From Sipunculus nudus (taxonomy: Eukaryota > Annelida > Sipuncula > Golfingiida > Sipunculidae), in NCBI GenBank assembly GCA_026874595.1, contig CM049322.1:54697886-54761885 (forward strand): a stretch of DNA of 64,000 nt. The letters run 5' to 3'. The notes beneath the pieces were generated by a model. That model ran no database searches. It was not told the origin of the DNA and worked only from the letters and a program-made list of their open reading frames with translations. Shown here piece by piece: positions 57,749 to 64,000 of the stretch. Position 1 is the stretch's first letter. Each line of letters starts with the position of its first letter. A program made the position numbers and the translations under genes.

Positions 57749-60700
57749 TGAAAAAAACGCTGAAGCACTTCAGAGGTATACAGATTATTGAATTCAATTT
57801 CTATTGTTTTTGGTAAAACAAAAGTTTCTGTGTTTATGTCAGATAAAAAGCCAGTTGAACGGCAGTATGTGTTTTGTCTCCTTCAGACCCTTCAATGATA
57901 TCATGGATTATGCTTGTAATAATTTCTTTTCCTAATCCTTTGAGAAAAGTCAAGATCATCGTGGATTCCTTGAGTGCGTTTGGTGAATTGACAAAATAAA
58001 AGAATAGCTCTTGCCTAATTTTTGGATCACAGTTGACGATGAAATAAGCAGTCAGAAATTCCTGCAATGTTTTATGCTTTAAATATATTTTTTTTCTTGT
58101 ATGTTTTCTTTCTTTATCATTCAGTCTACCACTGGCATTCAGTAAACCTAACGTCACTCAAGTCATTCAGAACAGATGTTGGAAAGCTTAGTTCTAATGT
58201 ATCTCCCTTTAAACCATCAACAGCGACCTTTCCGATTTCCATAATAAACTGGTGAAATATGTCAATTATTTTACCTTGGTCAGAACGATTGTCTTGAGAA
58301 ACAAATTTTATTTCATATCTTCTGCACACATACTTTACAAAATCAAAATAAAATTCGGTGACAGAATTCGCGATCCTCTTTTGATCCCGCAAAAGAACAC
58401 ACATGAGTAACAGGACATCCGGGTAACAGCTAAATTCTTTTCTGTCCTTATTTTCGGCAATCTCAGTTCTTAGATTTTCACCATCATCTGAATTGTGGAA
58501 AAATCGGTCCGTGTTAGTTTTCACCCTTTTGTCAGAAAAACCTTTCAGAATGACATGGGTCTTTGGGAATTCCTTTGGTGATTTAAAATGTAGTGATGGA
58601 CGATTGCGTGAGGTAATGACCAGGTTGGTTTCCTTCAGATGATTTCTTTTAATAATGTTTGTAATATCCATGGCTGTGTCTTCTCTGTACTCATCAAGAC
58701 CCTCAAACAAAAAAAGAATATGTCGCTGATTGCTTTAATTATATTTACCATGCTCTCTTGGTTTCTTATATCTATATTTTGATGAAATGCTTCAGTTAGA
58801 GTTTCGTTTTGTCTGACATCCCTTAAGAAGATGGGGAGTACCAGCTGAAATTTCCCCAGATGTCTCTTAATATGTCTTGGTGTAAGAAAGGTTCTTCTCC
58901 ACCAGCTGGCCAGAGTATACATCGCCCAGTCCACTAACAGACGTTTTGCTAATGTCGTTTTCCCTGTCCCAGCGGCTCCTTCTAGATAAACACTATGCTC
59001 CAATGTACTCTCCTAGAAAAAATAAAATTTATAATTTTTGAAAATTTATATTCATCCATTAAGACCAATTCATTAAAAGAATACATTTAAATAGTGAGAA
59101 AGTCCCTTGATTTTATATTAAAATATCTAGAAAATCATATTGAGACAAACTTTTGTGTATTTTGCTAATTGATCACTTTGTCAGCTATAGCCGGTTGAAA
59201 ATCTAGCTTTATGAATGTATTTATTTTTAAACAGGAGTTTCTATGGTAACAAACTATTTGTATTCGTCATTCGGAGAAAAGCAGTCATCTGTTCAAAATG
59301 ATTATTTCAATTCTCCAAACCAGTTCAATGCGTCTGTTCTACACTGTTTGACACTCAGAGCGGTCAGATGTTGAGAGTGCTCATAATCATATTTGTCTAT
59401 AACCAGGAGAATTATAATTAAATAATTTTATATTTCTAAGAATTTCCCGCCCAGGACGCTCTTTATTTAACCGTTCTACGATTAGCTTTGCGACCCAACA
59501 GACTTACTTGCGAGGCTGATGTAAGGTATGCTAACGATAGCTTTTGTGGATGTCAGTCAGCCCAAACTCATACGCCCAAATATAAGTTATATAATAAATA
59601 ACATTTTTGAACATATCTGTGTAGAATCGTAAGTGCTCTTCTTCGTCCCCGAGCGTGGTGCTTTTTTTTGGCGAAGACCAGATCCGTGTACAGCTCATCA
59701 AGCTCGACTCTCATGATATCATCATCCCATTCCCACAACTCTATTTCACTGTATTCTCTTAATATAGTATTAGCGACTCTACGCTGCAGGTCTTTTGTAA
59801 TAATGCCAACATTGCCTTAGGATAAAAAAGAACTTGCATTAGCTGATTTACCCAATGTAGGGATTATTTTTAAACAATAGCTTCCAGAAAGAAATTTTAT
59901 TTATGGGAAATGTTCGATTATTTATAGTCTCCCTATGCCATAGACTTTGGATTTAACTCTTCTTTTTCTCAAGCTTTAATTACACATCCTCTGTTAAATG
60001 GGTTAATGATTTCAAGCTACATTCTGATACGTTTATTCGTGAGCTTAATAGTTAAAAAGTACACACGCTAATCTTTCAGATACAATCAAAACTATATGAC
60101 TTCGCATTTGTAAACAAATACATAAAGCGCCTCTGTGGCACACATTCCTTCTGTGACAGACGCATTTCCTCAACCACTCACACCCCCCACCCTCTCCTTC
60201 TTACACATCCATTACCATCTCCCTACATACACACGCTCTCTGACACACCCTTTCCCTCACACGAACCCTCTCACCAGGCACCAACACCCTCACACTCCCA
60301 CAACCAGTCACTCCGAACACACTCTCACACTCCCACAACCTCTCAGTCACCCGTCACCTCTCACTCACACCCTTTCACTCGCACCCCCTCTCAAACATAC
60401 ACCCTCTAACACACACCCTCTTCAAAAGAATTGGAATTATATAGTTTTGTATAGTCAGCACGCACATACATATAATGGCTTTTCTTATGTATTTAAAGGA
60501 ATATAGTTCTTTTCAAAACCAACAATTATTAAAGTGTATAAAAAAAATAAAACATTTATCATGAATAAGTGTCTTTCCATCAAAATGAAAAACCACCTCT
60601 GATAAATTGTAGAAAGTTGACTTAGGAAAAAATCACATTGTGCCAGACCAAGACCGAATAATAGTCCTCATATTATATAAGAGACTATTCAGAATGGCTA

Positions 60701-62745
60701 ACCTCACAACACAAGGCATCAGACCTCGCAATATAATGGAGCCAGTGTATTTGAGACAATGCCTGCAAAGCTGCTAACAATTGCCCAGTGCAAAAAATAG
60801 CTCCAAATATTAAATATGCTAAATGACCTTGAATATGAAAGTCAAGGTCACTGGTTTTCGAGCACATCACAGAACATGGTCAAGTCAATGTGTGTAGCAA
60901 TTTTGAAGAAAAAATATGCAAGGCTTAAGAAGTTAGCTAAATCACCAAAAATTACATACAAAAAGGCTATATAAATTTAAAAAAAATCTAATTCAAGGTC
61001 GACCAACAGTTGATGCGTTCGAGCAAGTCATAAGGCGATACATTTAACAATGTAATAAGCAAATCAAATGAAAACTCTTGCCACTATCGCGCTAACGGGC
61101 GGGTAGGGTGATTTTTTTCCAGTATGAGCTGATCCATAAAAGCAAAGGTCAAGGTCAGACAATGAAGAAAAAAAAAAAAACGGTTGTCTATCTAAAGCAA
61201 GATTGCGAGATACAAGCCTCTAGGAAAAGCGGACGCGGACACGGAGCCGGTAACAAAAAAACCTATGGGGCGCTTAATTCAATCCGTTTTGAACATTGAT
61301 GTACAATTTAAAAATAGGCCCTTGTCATATCAGGATGTGGAATTTCATTAAATAAATTGAATACGTCCATGAATTATACATTGCTTTCCTCGCTCGATCG
61401 GTTACATACGAAGACTCCATACATAAAGTGTTAACAGTGTTGAATATAAGTAAAAATCGTAATTCAAATCAGTGGAAACTGAAACATAGAGATAATAAAA
61501 GAGTCAGAGGGCACTCGTAATCTAGGCAACATACCTTTCTCTGTCAATTGAATCCTGACAGAATGAGCCATATCTGTTTCTAGATGTTCCATATGTCTTC
61601 CTCTTCTGTTGTAAAACTAGTTTTTTTTATATGTAATTAAACATAAACGGTTTGCAAAAACGCTATAGACATTTGCTACATAAAGCCCCTGGCTAGGAAT
61701 CGACACTATTATTTATTACTGTATATTTCAGTGTTTCTTTCTCTTTATTTAATTAAAAGTTAAGGTTTAACTTTCACTTAAAAGAATAGCAAAAGTAATT
61801 TTTAAGTCTTGTTTTATAGCTTCTTTTTCGGCTGCAGATTTTAGTCAATCAATTTTATGAATATTATGAGGGACTGAATATCATTTTCTACTCACGACTA
61901 ATGGCTCTTTCCTACAACACATCATGCCAACTCGTTTTGTAACGCAGATTCCGATAATGCCAGCAAGAAGTATTGTAAATCCACAAGACACAGCAATTAG
62001 AATAACTGCTATCGTCCACCCTCCTTATGAAAATATTTTCGTTCCAAGTTATTATAAGTTCGAAATAATAGATCATGTAATAAATAGAAAAGTGTTGTTA
62101 ATAAACCAACGCTGAAAATATATTTTTTACCTGAACCATCATGGTAAATTGATGTCAGATTACTTTTTGTAGTCAGGTTGACTCTTATGGCATCACATAT
62201 ATAAGGCATTTTCTTTTGACAATCACTTGGCATGGAATTCCATGATGATGATTGCACCGAAATAGAACCACATACGCCTGAATTCGGATGTTGACGTGGA
62301 TCCCAGTAATCGTATATAATATCCTCTGAAATTTTAATAGAGTTACCTTTAAATTCCCACCCGTTAACTATCCATGCAAAATTCGATAGTAATATCGCAA
62401 AACGGGCATGTAGGTATGTTTATTAAAAAGGCCTGTACTGCTCTACTGCTTTGTACTGAATGTTAACAGGAGAAATGTTGGAAATTAAACCATAATAACC
62501 TGGTGACCTCTCGTTGTCAACCCATTCCTCTCTTCTCAGACCAACCCAAAACCGATGACAAGTCCACTCTTTCTTCGCCAGCACTTCCATTACGTCTCGA
62601 TCTCTCACCAAAGCAAGTGTCTGGTTCCATTTTTGGCAGCGAGCCCTCGCCTCGTGCCATGTTCGTTGCTCACAATAATGCGCATAGCATATACCATTGT
62701 GACCAACACCAATGAGGGACAATATATCACGGGAACAATGGGAAT
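55556..62745 (-). CDS. C-type lectin-like / transmembrane / NACHT-LRR receptor locus
   Basis: Six exon candidates in one orientation: 62745-62500 and 62325-62131 (C-type lectin-like domain), 62023-61896 (transmembrane), 61605-61535 (linker), 59815-59603 (pre-NACHT helices) and 59012-55556 (NACHT, winged-helix-like, LRR). Splice sites are good and phases agree at lectin-lectin (1), lectin-TM (1), linker-helical (1) and helical-NACHT (0). The TM-linker junction does not agree with the best sites, so a small exon or alternative sites are needed there. Predicted topology is lectin outside, NLR inside. Frame breaks occur at 59662-59669, 58709-58715, about 58150-58157, 57845-57849 and 57751-57757. 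It could instead be two adjacent genes, or a pseudogene. No signal-peptide exon was found before a LINE piece at 62782. Confidence 0.6.
57758..59012 (-). CDS. NACHT NTPase and winged-helix-like region
   Basis: Start of the large last exon, after acceptor ATTTTTTCTAG| at 59013. Walker A is GAAGTGKTTLAKRLL; Walker B is FEGLDEYRED, with Glu where the first Asp is usual; sensor 1 is NLVITSRNRP. About 58157-57834 holds KHKTLQEFLTAYFIV, the conserved late-NACHT helix. NACHT proteins are STAND ATPases that oligomerise on sensing a signal. Single-base frame breaks lie at an A7 run (58709-58715), at 58150-58157 (not a homopolymer) and at A5 and A7 runs (57845-57849, 57751-57757). At the three homopolymers one extra base would restore the frame. 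Confidence 0.75.
59603..59815 (-). CDS. Pre-NACHT exon
   Basis: Acceptor TTTTTTATCCTAAG| at 59816, donor AAAAAT|GTTATT at 59603/59602. Encodes GIITKDLQRRVANTILREYS, a Trp/Asp-rich turn, then MRVELDELYTDLVF, the strand that precedes NACHT in many invertebrate NLRs. After an eight-T run (59662-59669; shift needed) it ends DEEEHLRFYTDMFKN. It then joins ESTLEHSVYLEGAAGTGKTT in phase 0, as expected for this family. Confidence 0.6.
60150..60430. repeat. CACACCCTCTCA-rich simple repeat
   Basis: Imperfect repeats of CTCACAC/CCCTCTCA with very few G on the plus strand. The 123-codon open frame over it is Thr/Pro/His/Ser-rich low complexity and not a gene. Confidence 0.85.
61535..61605 (-). CDS. Linker exon candidate
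   Basis: 71 nt between acceptor TTTTACAACAG| (61606) and donor GAGAAAG|GTATGT (61535/61534). In the frame that joins the next exon in phase 1 it reads RGRHMEHLETDMAHSVRIQL followed by TEK, a charged helical linker. It would need phase 2 from the transmembrane exon, which ends in phase 0, so one more small exon or shifted sites are required. Short length makes this tentative. Confidence 0.45.
61896..62023 (-). CDS. Transmembrane exon
   Basis: Acceptor TTTTCATAAG| at 62024, donor TTAGTC|GTGAGT at 61896/61895. The exon of 128 nt joins the lectin exon in phase 1 and encodes a single hydrophobic helix (IAVILIAVSCGFTILLAG, IIGICV) followed by TKRVGMMCCRKEP. Positive charges and a Cys pair right after the helix fit a cytosolic side with possible palmitoylation (inference). 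This gives an outside lectin head and inside tail. Confidence 0.75.
62131..62325 (-). CDS. Lectin-like domain, second exon, and stalk
   Basis: Acceptor TATTAAAATTTCAG| at 62326, donor TTCAG|GTAAAA at 62131/62130. Codes for DIIYDYWDPRQHPNSGVCGS, then SSWNSMPSDCQKKMPYIC, the last disulphide strand of the lectin-like fold. The canonical calcium/sugar motifs (EPN or QPD, and WND) are replaced by QHPN and WNS, so classical calcium-dependent sugar binding is doubtful. A short stalk with two N-glycosylation sites (NLT twice) leads to the transmembrane exon. Confidence 0.75.
62500..62745 (-). CDS. Lectin-like domain, first exon
   Basis: Acceptor TGTTTGTTTGCAG| at 62746, donor CACCAG|GTTATT at 62500/62499. 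The exon codes for the N-terminal half of a C-type lectin-like fold: a Cys before CYAHYCEQRTWHEARARCQK (first disulphide Cys and the typical W-x-x-A-x-x-C), LALVRDRDVMEVL, and HRFWVGLRREEW (the conserved WVGL strand). It enters and leaves in phase 1. The upstream neighbour, 37 bp away, is the truncated LINE copy. Fold assignment is firm; ligand unknown. Confidence 0.75.
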
Positions 62746-62781
62746 CTGCAAACAAACATATCTGTGACATTGGTCGAGTTG

Positions 62782-64000
62782 AAGGCCGCCTTTTTCGTAT
62801 GATGCGATTAGGGAGGTCAGTTTTATTTTATCTGGTTTATAAGACCATATAGATTTATACATTTTTTTCTAATTTTCTTATAGAGTGTGTTGTAGGGGAT
62901 GGTTAGACTGATAATAGGTATATAATCTGGGCGTGCGCATGACAAATTTCCAATTGTTATTTTACCAACCAGTGTCATATATCGGAATGACCAGGTATGT
63001 ATGCTTTTTTATTATATCCAATTTTGAAATGTATTGCCAGTTATTTATTTGTATAGTGAAGGTCGAAATAGGATGCTTAAGATAATTATTGGACCTTCAG
63101 ATCATTGAAGGCCTTGTTTAGTTTAATATGTTTTTACAAATATTGTATTTGTTTGTGTTTTAATTGAAGGCATGACTGCAGTTTCATTTAGGTTCGTTTT
63201 AAGACAAGATATTCTCTCGTGATTTTTACACATTCTAAGATACTCTCCTAATCTGAAAACAATAGGACAGTATTATCTGCATACTGCAATATTTTATAAT
63301 GGAATTTATCTATCTTAATCCCTTTTGATATATTTTCTTCTCTTAATCTCCTTGCCAATATTTCTGCAGAGATAACAAAAAGATAAGCGATCAGGGGACA
63401 ACCCTGTCTCACACCTATTAGACCCTGAAAAAAAATGTGAACGTCATCCGTTATTAAAGATACGTTTCCCTCCTTGATACATGATTATTTATGTTTGATT
63501 TTTGAAAATCATGGGTGATTTATGTTTTTAGTAATAAACCAATAACACCTTGTCCTTGTGATATACTTAAATTCCCTTATTTTAGACTATATGTTATACA
63601 GGATGTGAGTGGTTGTTTTATTTCATGCCAAAATTTTATACAAAATTCCGCCGGAATAATATCTAAGCCTGGTGCCTTTTTATTAGAAAATGATTTTCAA
63701 AAAGTTTTCAAAAATTTCATTTTCATTTATATTTGTATCACAAAAATTCTCTACTGTTCTGAAAGTTTTTCAATTCTTTTAAGGTTGTACTAATTTTGAG
63801 GTATACAATTTTTCTTAATAAGTCTTCTCTGCAGCTTAATTCTGCTCGGCATCACTGATAATTTTTCCATCATTTAACATTCATTTGTTTATCACTTTTC
63901 TATTATAGTTTCGTTTGTCAAGGTTGAGAAAATACTTAGATCGTTTTTCTCCTTCTTCATACTATCTACATATATTTCTGAAAATGGCTACTTTTGTTCC
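62782..64000 (-). mobile_element. LINE fragment, copy 2 of 51842-53059
   Basis: Nearly identical (about a dozen differences noticed by eye over 1.2 kb) to the RT region of the LINE at 50.5-55.1 kb, including the same YADN box and the same frame lesions. It stops abruptly at AAGGCCGCC (62782) on its 3' side and runs off the window on its 5' side. Sharing of lesions suggests copying as DNA rather than separate retrotransposition. Confidence 0.85.

Larger units (their letters stand above)
59013..62499 (-). other. Introns of lectin-NLR locus
   Basis: Intron sequence between the listed exons. 60130-60430 is a C- and A-rich simple-sequence tract. 60800-61170 contains dispersed TCAAGGTCA-type repeats. 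No further exon was identified between 61896 and 61605 or between 61535 and 59815, although one is expected in the former. Confidence 0.45.

Noticed and set aside
60135-60506. 123-codon Thr/Pro/His-rich frame
   Set aside because: Lies on simple sequence in an intron of the opposite-strand gene.
62605-62862. Minus-strand frame joining LINE RT residues to reverse-frame lectin exon sequence
   Set aside because: It crosses the LINE breakpoint and reads the lectin exon in a wrong frame; not a genuine fusion protein.

Overview
The window looks like animal nuclear DNA, most likely from a mollusc and probably a bivalve. It is AT-rich, and its coding pieces are short, intron-separated or decayed. It carries many microsatellites, mollusc-like dispersed repeats built around TGACCTTGACC, and several retrotransposon lineages common in bivalves. 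I see no bacterial or phage organisation, and no rRNA or tRNA gene that I can support. The organism call is inference.

Layout. 1-4.3 kb: a GC-rich minisatellite, decayed minus-strand coding-like sequence, and a small two-exon minus-strand gene with an acidic tail (3.1-4.3 kb). 4.4-13 kb: gene-poor, with a GAGCAC-rich tandem array (8.3 kb), a strong hairpin (9.6 kb) and a 42-bp tandem repeat (11.4 kb). 13.1-18.0 kb: a plus-strand tyrosine-recombinase (DIRS/Ngaro-type) retrotransposon with gag, RT, RNase H, recombinase and repeated 3' ends. 18.2-18.8 kb: a KDZ-like transposase remnant. 22.6-24.4 kb: a plus-strand L1/Tx1-like LINE remnant. 25.85-29.06 kb: a minus-strand RTE-type LINE. 33.4-35.4 kb: a minus-strand Ty3/gypsy remnant in which integrase lies upstream of RNase H. 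39.6-46.4 kb: a 6.8-kb foldback element with long composite inverted repeats and an 8-bp target duplication. 47.25-48.7 kb: another minus-strand LINE fragment. 50.5-55.1 kb: a minus-strand L1/Tx1-like LINE, of which a 1.2-kb piece is repeated at 62.8-64.0 kb.

The main host locus is 55.56-62.75 kb on the minus strand. Six splice-supported exons read, in order: C-type lectin-like domain (two exons), transmembrane segment (one exon), a short linker exon, a pre-NACHT helical exon, and a large exon with NACHT NTPase, winged-helix-like region and about 730 residues of leucine-rich repeats. If it is one transcript, the product would be a single-pass membrane receptor with an extracellular lectin-like head and a cytosolic NLR, so recognition at the cell surface could be coupled directly to a STAND NTPase. 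The first exon (signal peptide) is not visible. The frame is broken at about five places, four of them at homopolymers, so sequencing error and pseudogenisation must both be considered.

The transposable elements do not appear to act together as a system; nearly all are decayed. The most unusual structures are the lectin-TM-NLR locus, the foldback element and the gypsy remnant with copia-like domain order.
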